A stretch of DNA of 6,345 nucleotides from QHVT01 sp036387915. GTDB taxonomy: Bacteria; Acidobacteriota; Thermoanaerobaculia; Gp7-AA8. The stretch spans positions 1 through 6,345 of the forward strand of contig DASVSV010000125.1 in NCBI GenBank assembly GCA_036387915.1. Reading direction: 5' to 3'. Below the pieces are notes generated by a model, which saw only the letters and a list, made by a program, of their open reading frames with translations, was not told the origin of the DNA and ran no database searches. Within the stretch, counting starts at the first letter, position 1. Each line of letters begins with the position of its first letter. The position numbers and the translations under genes are program-made. This document shows, in pieces, positions 1 through 6,265 of this stretch.

Positions 1-1266
1 CGGCTCGACCAGGCCGGGATGACGCAGCTCGACGAAATACCAGAGCTCATCGGACGGACGGAACGTGCGGTCGGCCTTGGGGATGACCTTCAGGCCGCCG
101 AACGCGAACGGATCGTTCGGCTTCTGCGCGGCGCTGAGCGGATAGACGTTGTTGGAGAGGATGAGCTGACTGGCCGCGCTCGCGTCCTTGTCGAGCGTGC
201 CGGCGAGCGTCATGTCGGTCGAGGTCAGCGCGACGACTTTGCCGTTCTGCGCCACGCCGAAGATGCCTTTGTGCTTGCCGGCCGGCAGCGACAGCGACTT
301 GTCGACGAAGAAGTCGTCTTTGGTTGCGGTCAGGGTCACCGGCTCTTCGAACGCGAGCACGTTCTTCCCGCTCGCATCCTGCACGACGCCGAAGAACGTG
401 GCGTCGGTGCCGCTGACGCCGGTGGACTTCGGGATGTAGACGCCGACCGGCACGAAGTACTCGCCGTACGACGTCACGAACTCGCCCCACGCCGCGGAGC
501 CGCCGCTGTACTTCGCCTCGGCCACCGCGGTCCTGAACGCTTCGGTGGTCAGGTCGGTCGTCACCGCCGGCGCGGCCGGCGCTTCCGAGACGGCAACCGG
601 CGCGGACGCCGGAACGGCCGCGGGAGCCGCCGCGGCGGGCGTCGGAGCGGCGGTGAGCGACGCCTGCGCGAGCGAACGCGTGACGGCGCGCTCCTGCGCC
701 TTGTTGAGGTCGACCCGTCCTCGCTCGACCTTGTACTCCTGGGTTCCGAGCCGGTCGACGAAGCGGATCACCGCGCGCGGCGCGCCGAAGACGGCCTGGG
801 CCTCGTCACCTTCGTACGTCCACTGGATGACCGCGCCCTCCGCCTCGTGGCGGCTGGCTTCGAGATCGGTGCTGCTGGTCCCGCCCGCGCCGCTGTTCGG
901 GACGGCGCGCTCGGAGCGCTTCGGGGCTCCGTAGAGGACGAGGGTCTTGCCGCGGTCGGTCAGCGACCCGGCGCGGGTCTCGCCGGTGAACGTCTCGTCG
1001 GCGGCCTTGATGCGCGCCTCGACGGTCTCGCGGTACTCGTTGCGCGGCGTGCCCGGGGTCGGGTCGCGGCGGGCCCAGAAGAGGTCCACGAACTCCTTCG
1101 CGTCGGCGTCACTGCCGAGCGTCTTCCACGTTGCCGCCTCTTCCTTCGTCAGGAGGAACTGCACCGGGCCGAGAGCCCACTCGCGATACTCACGGGAAAG
1201 ATCGGCGAACGCCGTCGCCGCAAGGCAGAACAGGACGGCTGCCGTCACACACGCGCGCAATTTCAT
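1..1266 (-). CDS. GWxTD-domain secreted protein (3'-truncated by window edge)
   Basis: 422 codons are visible from ATG at 1266 and the frame stays open to base 1, so the C-terminus is missing. Residues 1-21 form a signal peptide (Lys/Arg start, hydrophobic core, cleavage after AFA), predicting export. Residues 28-122 match the GWxTD domain: the WALGPVQFLLTKEE segment, FWARRDPTPGTPRNEYR at 63-79, and GSLTDRGKTLVLYGAP at 100-115. The Trp of the name-giving motif is Ser here (G100-S-L-T-D104). An Ala/Pro-rich linker spans about 202-235, followed by a region rich in predicted beta strands from about 255. The family is common in Acidobacteriota and has no established biochemical role, so none is assigned. 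The start is supported by GGAG (1272-1275) five bases upstream. It lies 16 bases after the small acidic gene and is probably co-transcribed with it. Family call fairly sure; function unknown. Confidence 0.85.
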   Translation of the reverse strand, partial: MKLRACVTAAVLFCLAATAFADLSREYREWALGPVQFLLTKEEAATWKTLGSDADAKEFVDLFWARRDPTPGTPRNEYRETVEARIKAADETFTGETRAGSLTDRGKTLVLYGAPKRSERAVPNSGAGGTSSTDLEASRHEAEGAVIQWTYEGDEAQAVFGAPRAVIRFVDRLGTQEYKVERGRVDLNKAQERAVTRSLAQASLTAAPTPAAAAPAAVPASAPVAVSEAPAAPAVTTDLTTEAFRTAVAEAKYSGGSAAWGEFVTSYGEYFVPVGVYIPKSTGVSGTDATFFGVVQDASGKNVLAFEEPVTLTATKDDFFVDKSLSLPAGKHKGIFGVAQNGKVVALTSTDMTLAGTLDKDASAASQLILSNNVYPLSAAQKPNDPFAFGGLKVIPKADRTFRPSDELWYFVELRHPGLVEP

Positions 1267-1282
1267 GAGGGCTCCAAACTCG

Positions 1283-1480
1283 CTACTGCTGCTCGAAATT
1301 CTCCATCTGGTCGTACAGCCGGTCCATCTCGGAGTCGATCTCCTCCTGCGTCAGCACGCCCTTGCGCACCAGCAGCGCGGCGAGGCTGTGCAGCAGGATG
1401 CCGTTCTCGATGATCATCTGCTCGATCTGCTCGTCGTCCTCGTCGAATTCCGCCTCATTGCCGCGATCGATGTCGTCCAT
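1283..1480 (-). CDS. Small acidic hypothetical protein, 65 aa
   Basis: I do not recognise a named family. The N-terminal 20 residues are very acidic (Asp/Glu-rich). A predicted amphipathic helix follows (about 19-39, containing IIENGILLHSLAALLVRK). The end, GVLTQEEIDSEMDRL at 41-55, resembles the short 'G-[IVL]-[IL]-T-x-E-E' helical hairpin seen at the ends of many small bacterial proteins (SHOCT-like); this is resemblance, not proof of homology. There is no signal peptide or membrane segment, so it is probably cytoplasmic. A perfect AGGAGG lies four bases before the ATG, strong support for the start and for high translation. A longer frame through the same bases starts at 2233 inside the opposite-strand binding protein gene and is rejected because this RBS-supported ATG fits better. 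It is the first gene of a unit with the GWxTD gene, which suggests but does not show a shared role. Confidence 0.8.
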   Translation of the reverse strand: MDDIDRGNEAEFDEDDEQIEQMIIENGILLHSLAALLVRKGVLTQEEIDSEMDRLYDQMENFEQQ

Positions 1481-1484
1481 GCTT

Positions 1485-1490
1485 CCTCCT
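1485..1490 (-). promoter_or_regulatory. Shine-Dalgarno of the small acidic gene
   Basis: AGGAGG on the minus strand, four bases before the ATG at 1480. It is the strongest ribosome binding site in the window and decides the start of the 65-residue protein against the much longer overlapping frame. Confidence 0.85.
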
Positions 1491-1508
1491 TCAATACAAC
1501 GCTCTCCG

Positions 1509-1536
1509 TGTATCACTGGCCACGGCCAACTGGCAA
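1509..1536 (-). promoter_or_regulatory. Candidate sigma-70-type promoter for the leftward unit
   Basis: On the minus strand TTGCCA (1531-1536, five of six to TTGACA) is followed after 16 bases by GATACA (1509-1514, three of six to TATAAT). The implied transcript start near 1502 would leave a leader of about 20 bases containing the AGGAGG. The -10 match is weak, and promoter rules in this organism are unknown. Confidence 0.3.
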
Positions 1537-1546
1537 CCCGTAAAAT
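1517..1546 (+). promoter_or_regulatory. Candidate promoter for the transporter operon
   Basis: TAAAAT (1541-1546, five of six to the -10 consensus) lies 18 bases after TGGCCA (1517-1522, four of six to TTGACA). A start about seven bases after the -10 would fall near 1553, only a few bases before the ATG at 1556, implying a leaderless or nearly leaderless mRNA. That agrees with the absence of a recognisable Shine-Dalgarno before this gene. The palindrome TGGCCACGGCCA (1517-1528) overlaps both divergent promoter candidates and could be an operator, but it is short. Confidence 0.3.
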
Positions 1547-1555
1547 CCGCGCACG

Positions 1556-2569
1556 ATGAAACGGGCTCTTCTTGTTTTCGCTTTTCTTTTCGCCTCTTCC
1601 TGCCAGCAGCGGGAGGCGGCGACGGAGACTTCCGCGACGACCTCGGCGCTTCCTGCGTCCGCGACCGCGGCGAAGCCGTTCCGCGTCGGACTGCTCACGC
1701 CCGGCTCCATCAACGACAACGGCTGGAACGCCATCGCCTACGAAGGCCTGCAACGCTGCCGCACCGATCTCGGCGCCGAGATCTCGCATCAGGAGACGAA
1801 GACGCCCGCGGAGATGAACGAGGGCTTCGAGGCGTACGGCGCGAAGGGATTCGACCTCGCCTTCGGCCACGGCTTCGAATACCAGGACCCGGCCAAAACC
1901 GCCGCCGCAAAGTATCCGAAGACGGTCTTCATCACGACCTCCGGCACGACGGTCCTGCCCAACGTCGCCCCGATGCGCTTCGAGCTGGAGGAAGCGACGT
2001 ATCTCCTCGGCGTCATCGCCGCCCGCGAATCGAAGACGGGCAAGGCAGGGCTCGTCGGCGGCATCGAGCTCCCCTCCATCGCCTCGACGTTCCTCGCCTT
2101 CAAGGCCGGCGCGCAGTCGGTGAACCCGAACTTCGACGTGCGCACGATCTACACCGGCAACTTCGACGACCTCGGCGCCGCGCGGCTGGCCACGCTGTCG
2201 CTCATCAACGCGGGCGCCGACTTCATCCTTCACCAGGCGAACGAAGCGGGACGCGGCGTGTTCCAGGCCTGCGGCGAGCGCAAGGTGCGCTGCTTCGGCT
2301 CGAACAAGAACCAGAACGACCTCGCCCCGGACGTGATCGTGGCCTCGGCGGTCCTCGACGTGCCGGGCGCGATCGCGAAGATGGGCGCCGCGGTGAAGAA
2401 CGGCCAGTTCAAGCCGGCGATCCAGTACTTCGGCATGAACGAGGGCGTGGTCTCGCTGCAGTGGAACGACGCGCTGAAGGCGCAGGTCAAGCCCGAAACC
2501 GTGGCCGAGGTCGCGCGGCTCGAGCAGGAGATCAAGGCCGGCAGGCTCAAAGTGCCGACCGGATTCTGA
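1556..2569 (+). CDS. BMP/PnrA-family ABC importer binding lipoprotein
   Basis: 337 residues, close to the usual family length. It captures the substrate outside the inner membrane and delivers it to the permeases encoded downstream. Residues 1-15 are a lipoprotein signal peptide and C16 (FASSC) is the predicted lipidated cysteine, followed by a Thr/Ala/Ser-rich tether to about 40. The BMP domain fills about 42-337: GLLTPGSINDNGWN at 45-58, FGHGFEY at 103-109, GLVGGIELP at 165-173, IYTGNFDD at 198-205, and GADFILHQANEAGRGVF at 220-236. The segment that reads GVDSDQ or similar in PnrA/Med proteins reads GSNKNQN (248-254) here, so ligand contacts may differ from classical purine-nucleoside binders. 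Characterised relatives bind nucleosides; the substrate here is not determined. No clear Shine-Dalgarno precedes the ATG. Its stop overlaps the ATPase start by one base (TGATG). Confidence 0.93.
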   Translation: MKRALLVFAFLFASSCQQREAATETSATTSALPASATAAKPFRVGLLTPGSINDNGWNAIAYEGLQRCRTDLGAEISHQETKTPAEMNEGFEAYGAKGFDLAFGHGFEYQDPAKTAAAKYPKTVFITTSGTTVLPNVAPMRFELEEATYLLGVIAARESKTGKAGLVGGIELPSIASTFLAFKAGAQSVNPNFDVRTIYTGNFDDLGAARLATLSLINAGADFILHQANEAGRGVFQACGERKVRCFGSNKNQNDLAPDVIVASAVLDVPGAIAKMGAAVKNGQFKPAIQYFGMNEGVVSLQWNDALKAQVKPETVAEVARLEQEIKAGRLKVPTGF

Positions 2570-3834
2570 TGCGCCTCACGCGCATCACGAAAACGTTCGG
2601 TGCGACACGCGCCGTCGACGACGTCTCGCTCGACATCGAGCGCGGCGAGATCCTGGCGCTGGTCGGCGAGAACGGCGCCGGCAAGACCACGCTGATGCGC
2701 ATCGCCGCGGGCGAGCTTGCGCCGGACAGCGGCGCGATCGCGGATCGCGGCGCCGTCGGCTTCGTGCATCAGCACTTCCTGCTCGTGCCGGAGCTGACCA
2801 TCGCCGAGAACCTCGCCCTCATCGACCCGCGTTTCCGCTTCGCCACGCGCCGCACGCTCGAGCGCGAAGCGGCCGAGGTGATCGCGGCGAGCGGCATCGA
2901 GCTGCGCGACGTCTCGCGCCGCGTCGCCGATCTCTCGGTCGGTGAAAAGTCGAAGCTCGAGCTGATCAAAGCGATCGCCCGCAAGCCGTCGGCGCTGATC
3001 CTCGACGAGCCCACCTCGGTCCTTACGCCGCACGAGTCGGAAGAGCTGTTCCGCGTGATGCGCACGCTCGCCGCCAACGGCACGTCGATCGTCTTCATCA
3101 GCCACAAACTTCCCGAGGTGCTCGCCGTCGCGCAACGGGTCGTCGTCATGCGCGCCGGCCGCATCGTTCTCGAGACCCGCTCCGCCACCGCGCAGGAACT
3201 GGCGCTGGCCATGACCCAGTCCCCTCTCCCCGCGCACGGGGAGAGGGTCAGGGTGAGGGGCGCTCTCGTGCTCACACACGACACACTCCAACTCCACGCA
3301 CACGAAACAGTGGCCATCATCGGCGTCGCCGGCAACGGCCAGTCCGAGCTCGCCCGCACGCTCCGGGCCCGCCTCCCCCACGCCGCCCACATCCCCGAGG
3401 ACCGCACGCGCGACGGCGTCGTCGCGCAGATGACCATCTCCGAAAACCTCGCCCTCCGCGACGTGAAAAACGCGGGCGAGATCATTCAGCGCTACTCCAT
3501 CCGCGCCCACGGCCCGCAACAGAAGGCGGGCGATCTCTCCGGCGGCAATCAGCAGAAAGTCGTCCTCGCGCGCGAGCTCGACGCGCACCCGCCGGTGATC
3601 GTCGCCGCCGAACCGACGCGCGGCCTCGACCTCGACGCCACCGCGTTCGTGCACGCGCGACTCCGCGACGCCACCGCCTCCGGCGCCGCGGTGCTCCTCA
3701 TCACCTCGGACCTCGACGAGGCGTTCGCGCTCGCGGACGCGATGCACGTGATTTATCGCGGCAAGCTCTCCGAGCGCATGACGCCCGAGGAGGCGTCGTC
3801 GCGCGTGGCGAACCTGATGGCGGGGATCGCGTGA
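2569..3834 (+). CDS. BMP-type ABC importer ATPase, two fused nucleotide-binding domains, compact
   Basis: 421 residues containing both ATPase domains of a sugar/nucleoside-class importer. Domain 1: Walker A GENGAGKTT (33-41), Q-loop VHQHF (66-70), signature LSVGE (122-126), Walker B ALILDE (142-147), switch His179. Domain 2: Walker A-like GVAGNGQSE (252-260) lacking the Lys, as is usual for this half in the family, signature LSGGNQQ (323-329), AAEPTRGLD (346-354), and LLITSDLDE (376-384) with no switch His. Relatives are typically about 500 residues. Segments before the Q-loop of domain 1 and the equivalent region of domain 2 are unusually short. Residues about 218-231 at the domain junction are encoded by a REP-like repeat. 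Every catalytic motif of domain 1 is intact, so I call it functional. ATG 2569 is chosen because it overlaps the previous stop (TGATG), implying translational coupling; an upstream in-frame ATG at 2461 lies inside the binding protein gene. Confidence 0.93.
   Translation: MRLTRITKTFGATRAVDDVSLDIERGEILALVGENGAGKTTLMRIAAGELAPDSGAIADRGAVGFVHQHFLLVPELTIAENLALIDPRFRFATRRTLEREAAEVIAASGIELRDVSRRVADLSVGEKSKLELIKAIARKPSALILDEPTSVLTPHESEELFRVMRTLAANGTSIVFISHKLPEVLAVAQRVVVMRAGRIVLETRSATAQELALAMTQSPLPAHGERVRVRGALVLTHDTLQLHAHETVAIIGVAGNGQSELARTLRARLPHAAHIPEDRTRDGVVAQMTISENLALRDVKNAGEIIQRYSIRAHGPQQKAGDLSGGNQQKVVLARELDAHPPVIVAAEPTRGLDLDATAFVHARLRDATASGAAVLLITSDLDEAFALADAMHVIYRGKLSERMTPEEASSRVANLMAGIA
3221..3261. 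repeat. REP-like palindromic repeat, in frame inside the ATPase gene
   Basis: A perfect 11-base stem, CCCTCTCCCCG (3222-3232) and CGGGGAGAGGG (3237-3247), encloses a four-base loop CGCA. It is followed by the tail TCAGGGTGAGGGG (3248-3260). From established knowledge, this combination of a CCCTCTCCCC hairpin and a TCAGGGTGAGGGG tail is a very widespread intergenic repeat of GC-rich bacteria, often mis-annotated as short proteins with a PHPDPLPxRGE pattern; that pattern appears here on the minus strand. In the ATPase frame it reads SPLPAHGERVRVRG (218-231). There is no T-run, so it is not an intrinsic terminator. The outer boundaries are approximate; the hairpin itself is exact. Confidence 0.85.
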
Positions 3835-4781
3835 AACGCATCGCCCTCCCGAGCTTCGCCGCACTCGCGGCCATCCTCCTCCTCGCCCTCTCCGGCGCCG
3901 CCTTCGGCCACTCGCCGCGCGAGCTGCTCTCGATCCTCTTCACCGGCTCGGTCGGCTCGACGTTCGCGTTTCAGAACACGCTGCTCAAATCCGTTCCGCT
4001 GTTGCTGACGGGACTGAGCGTCGTCCTCGCCTTCCGTGCCGGCGTCTGGAACATCGGCGGCGAGGGACAGTTCATCGTCGGCGCGCTGGCCGCGTTGCTC
4101 GCGTCGCGCTACGGCGCCGTGGCGTCGCTCCTCGCGGCCATGCTGGCCGGCGCCGCGTGGTCCTCGCTCGCGTCGCTGATGCGACTCTGGCGCAATGCGC
4201 CCGAGGTGCTGACGACGATCCTGCTCAACTTCATCGCCATTCACCTGCTGGGCTGGTGCGTGAACGGACCGTTGCGCGAAAAGGCGGCGATGTATCCGCA
4301 GACCGACCTGGCCGCGGCGTCGTTGCCGCGATTCGCCGGCGTCGCCATCGCCGTCGTCGCGGGCGTGATCGCATGGTGGCTGCTCTATCGCACCAAAGAA
4401 GGACTGCGCCTCCGCGCGACCGGCTTCAACGCATCGGCAGCGGAGTGGGCGGGCGTGAACGTGCGCGCGCAGCTCGCGCGGGCCATGGCCATCTCCGGCG
4501 CCGCCGCCGGACTGGCGGGCGGCATCGAGCTCCTCGGCGTCACGCATCGCCTGTTCGAGCGCTTCGCCTCCGGCTACGGCTACTCCGGCATCGCCGTCGC
4601 GCTGCTCGCGCAACTCCATCCGCTGGCCACCCTGGCATCCTCGTTCTTCTTCGGCGCGCTCGTCACCGGCGCGGGCGAGCTGCAACGCTCCGCCAACATC
4701 TCTTCCGCCGTCGCGGTCTTCGGACAGGCCGTGGTCATCCTCGTGCTGATCGGATTCGAACATGCTCGACGCGCTCGTTGA
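3831..4781 (+). CDS. BMP-type ABC importer permease 1
   Basis: 316 residues, strongly hydrophobic, with about eight or nine candidate membrane helices starting with residues 5-25. It belongs to the BPD_transp_2 family that pairs with BMP binding proteins. Family marks are FRAGVWNIGGEGQF (68-81), APEVLTTILLNFIA (123-136), the cytoplasmic coupling loop GLRLRATGFNASAAEWAGVN (191-210), and SGIAVALLA (252-260). It should form the membrane channel as a heterodimer with the next gene product and contact the ATPase through the coupling loop. It is somewhat shorter than the roughly 350 residues usual for this subunit. The start is GTG, sharing GTGA with the ATPase stop; a weak GGGGA lies four bases upstream. 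Translation is probably coupled. The type is well supported; the substrate is not. Confidence 0.92.
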   Translation: MKRIALPSFAALAAILLLALSGAAFGHSPRELLSILFTGSVGSTFAFQNTLLKSVPLLLTGLSVVLAFRAGVWNIGGEGQFIVGALAALLASRYGAVASLLAAMLAGAAWSSLASLMRLWRNAPEVLTTILLNFIAIHLLGWCVNGPLREKAAMYPQTDLAAASLPRFAGVAIAVVAGVIAWWLLYRTKEGLRLRATGFNASAAEWAGVNVRAQLARAMAISGAAAGLAGGIELLGVTHRLFERFASGYGYSGIAVALLAQLHPLATLASSFFFGALVTGAGELQRSANISSAVAVFGQAVVILVLIGFEHARRAR

Positions 4782-5619
4782 CGTCATCCCGCTGGCGGAT
4801 GTCATCCCGCTGGCCATCGTGGCCGCCACGCCGCTGCTGCTCGCGGTGCAGGGAGAGCTCGTCGTGCAACGCAGCGGCATCATCAACCTCGGCATCGAAG
4901 GGATGATGCTCGTGGCCGCGATGACCGCCGTGCTCGCGGCGCAGACGTTCAAAAGCGCGCTGCTCGGTTTCGCCGGCGGCGTCGGCGGCGCGCTGCTGAT
5001 CGCGATCGTGTTCGGCGTATTCGTGATCGCGCTGAAGACGGACCAGATCGTGACCGGGACGGCGATCAACTTTCTGGCCATCGGCGCGACGGGCTTCGTC
5101 TACCGCGAGCTGCAGCAGGGCGCCATCTTGGTGCAGGCCGTGCCCCGTCCGAGCGTCGACTACGTGCTGCCGCTGGCGTGGATCGTCATCCCGATCGTGC
5201 TCGCACTCTTCCTCTGGAACACGACCCTCGGCCTTCGCCTCCGCGCGAGCGGCGAGAACCCGGAGGCGGTCGGTCACGTCGCGCGCTATCGCGCGATCGC
5301 GCTGATGATCGAAGCGTTGCTGGCCGGCATCGGCGGCGCATATCTCGCGCTCGTCCTCTCCAGCGGCTTCGCCGAAAACATGACCGCCGGCCGCGGCTTC
5401 ATCGCCCTGGCCATCGTCATCTTCGGGCGCTGGAAACTGAAAGGGGCGCTCCTCGGCACGGCCATCTTCGGCCTCGCCGCCGCGCTGCAGTACGCGCTGC
5501 AGGCCTCGGCGCGCGGCGTGCCGTATCATCTGCTGCTCGCGGTCCCCTACCTCGTCACACTACTGATCCTCTGCGGCGTCGCCGGCAAGGTGCGCGCACC
5601 GGAATCGCTCGGGAGATGA
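4762..5619 (+). CDS. BMP-type ABC importer permease 2
   Basis: 285 residues with about eight candidate membrane helices, the partner of permease 1 in the importer. Diagnostic stretches are GELVVQRSGIINLGIEGMML (31-50), QIVTGTAINFLA (95-106), coupling loop GLRLRASGENPEAVGHVARY (157-176), GFAENMTAGRGFIALA (202-217) and FGRWKLKGALLG (221-232). Homologous loops in the two permeases (GLRLRA in both) agree with their origin by ancient duplication. The ATG overlaps the end of permease 1 by 20 bases and has no strong Shine-Dalgarno, so coupling is likely. The N-terminus carries a six-residue tandem duplication, DVIPLA twice (7-18), just before the first conserved helix. No better in-frame start is seen between the ATG and the repeat. 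The product ends four bases before the lysozyme-like gene. Confidence 0.92.
   Translation: MLDALVDVIPLADVIPLAIVAATPLLLAVQGELVVQRSGIINLGIEGMMLVAAMTAVLAAQTFKSALLGFAGGVGGALLIAIVFGVFVIALKTDQIVTGTAINFLAIGATGFVYRELQQGAILVQAVPRPSVDYVLPLAWIVIPIVLALFLWNTTLGLRLRASGENPEAVGHVARYRAIALMIEALLAGIGGAYLALVLSSGFAENMTAGRGFIALAIVIFGRWKLKGALLGTAIFGLAAALQYALQASARGVPYHLLLAVPYLVTLLILCGVAGKVRAPESLGR
4780..4815 (+). repeat. Tandem 18-base duplication in permease 2
   Basis: Two adjacent copies, 4780-4797 and 4798-4815, differ only at base 3 (GAC/GAT) and base 18 (GCG/GCC). Both differences are synonymous, so DVIPLA is repeated exactly. The repeat is in frame and adds six residues at the front of the first hydrophobic segment. 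Confidence 0.9.
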
Positions 5620-5623
5620 ATTC

Positions 5624-6250
5624 ATGATCGACAGCGTCATCGACATCAGTCACTTCAACGGCTCCCCCGACTGGGCCAAGGTCCGCGCCGCCGGCATCCT
5701 CGGCGTCATCCACAAGGCCACGCAGGGGTCGGCCTGGATCGACCCGACCTTCGCCGCGGCGCGCACGGCGGTCCCCGCGGCGGGACTGCTCTGGGGCGCG
5801 TATCACTTCGGTACCGGCGACGAAGAAGGGAGCGCCCAGGCGCAGTTCTTCCTCGACACCGTCAAGCCCGACGCGCACACGCTGTGCGTCATCGACTTCG
5901 AGTCGAATCCCTCCGGCACCCAGATGCCGCTCGATCACCTCTTCGGCTGGATCCAGACCGTGCAGGCCGCCACCGGCCGCCCGCCCGTCGTCTACGGCGG
6001 CAAGTCCCTGCTCTTCCCGGCGATCGGGGAATCGACACATCCGACACTGGCTGCATGCCCGCTCTGGATCGCCGAGTACAACACGCTCGCGGAGCCGGTC
6101 GGCATCCCGGCGCAGGTCTGGAAGGCGTGGTCGCTCTGGCAGTACTCGGAGAGCGGCACGGTGGAAGGCGTCACCGGCAACGTCGACCGCTCACGCTTCA
6201 ACGGCACCGCGGACGCGCTGACGGCGTGGTGGACGGGAAAGCCGCAATAG
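5624..6250 (+). CDS. Glycoside hydrolase family 25 (lysozyme-type muramidase) domain protein
   Basis: 208 residues, essentially one GH25 catalytic domain, which cleaves the beta-1,4 bond between N-acetylmuramic acid and N-acetylglucosamine in peptidoglycan. Seen in order: VIDISHFNG (5-13) with D7, GVIHKATQG (27-35), AGLLWGAYHFG (53-63), the acidic DxE motif D91-F-E93, VVYGGKS (122-128), LWIAEYN (147-153), WQYSESGTVEGVTGNVDRS (172-190) with D188. These match the acidic active-site positions of GH25 enzymes, so it should be active. No signal peptide, membrane helix or cell-wall binding repeat is present. Export is therefore unexplained: a phage-type endolysin, a cytoplasmic role or an atypical secretion route are all possible. 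The ATG at 5624 is supported by GGGAG (5611-5615) eight bases upstream. Four bases separate it from permease 2, so co-transcription is likely. Confidence 0.88.
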   Translation: MIDSVIDISHFNGSPDWAKVRAAGILGVIHKATQGSAWIDPTFAAARTAVPAAGLLWGAYHFGTGDEEGSAQAQFFLDTVKPDAHTLCVIDFESNPSGTQMPLDHLFGWIQTVQAATGRPPVVYGGKSLLFPAIGESTHPTLAACPLWIAEYNTLAEPVGIPAQVWKAWSLWQYSESGTVEGVTGNVDRSRFNGTADALTAWWTGKPQ

Positions 6251-6265
6251 CGGCGCGACGTCCTG

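Noticed and set aside
19..1413. Plus-strand open frame of 464 codons over the left end
   Set aside because: It is antisense to the GWxTD gene and part of the small acidic gene. Its translation is Arg-rich with no recognisable motif, whereas the minus-strand reading gives a signal peptide and conserved blocks.
3222..3247. Hairpin as a transcription terminator
   Set aside because: The stem is strong, but no T-run follows on either strand and it lies inside an intact reading frame whose product continues with conserved ATPase motifs.
2569..3834. ATPase as a pseudogene because of its short length and inserted repeat
   Set aside because: The frame is uninterrupted, Walker A, Q-loop, signature, Walker B and switch residues are present in domain 1, the domain 2 signature is intact, and the overlaps with both neighbours are preserved.
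2230..3864. Minus-strand open frame of 544 codons across the ATPase gene
   Set aside because: Its translation is Arg/Glu/His-rich low-complexity sequence typical of antisense shadows in GC-rich genes, it covers the well-supported ATPase, and it includes the repeat-derived PHPDPLPVRGE peptide known as an annotation artefact.
4779..4786. TGACGTCA palindrome as a regulatory site
   Set aside because: It lies inside overlapping coding sequence at the permease junction and arises from the stop codon plus the duplicated unit. Nothing suggests a bacterial operator there.
3753..5529. Minus-strand open frames of 442 and 264 codons across the permease genes
   Set aside because: They mirror two clearly recognisable permeases, have no domain that I recognise and show shadow composition.
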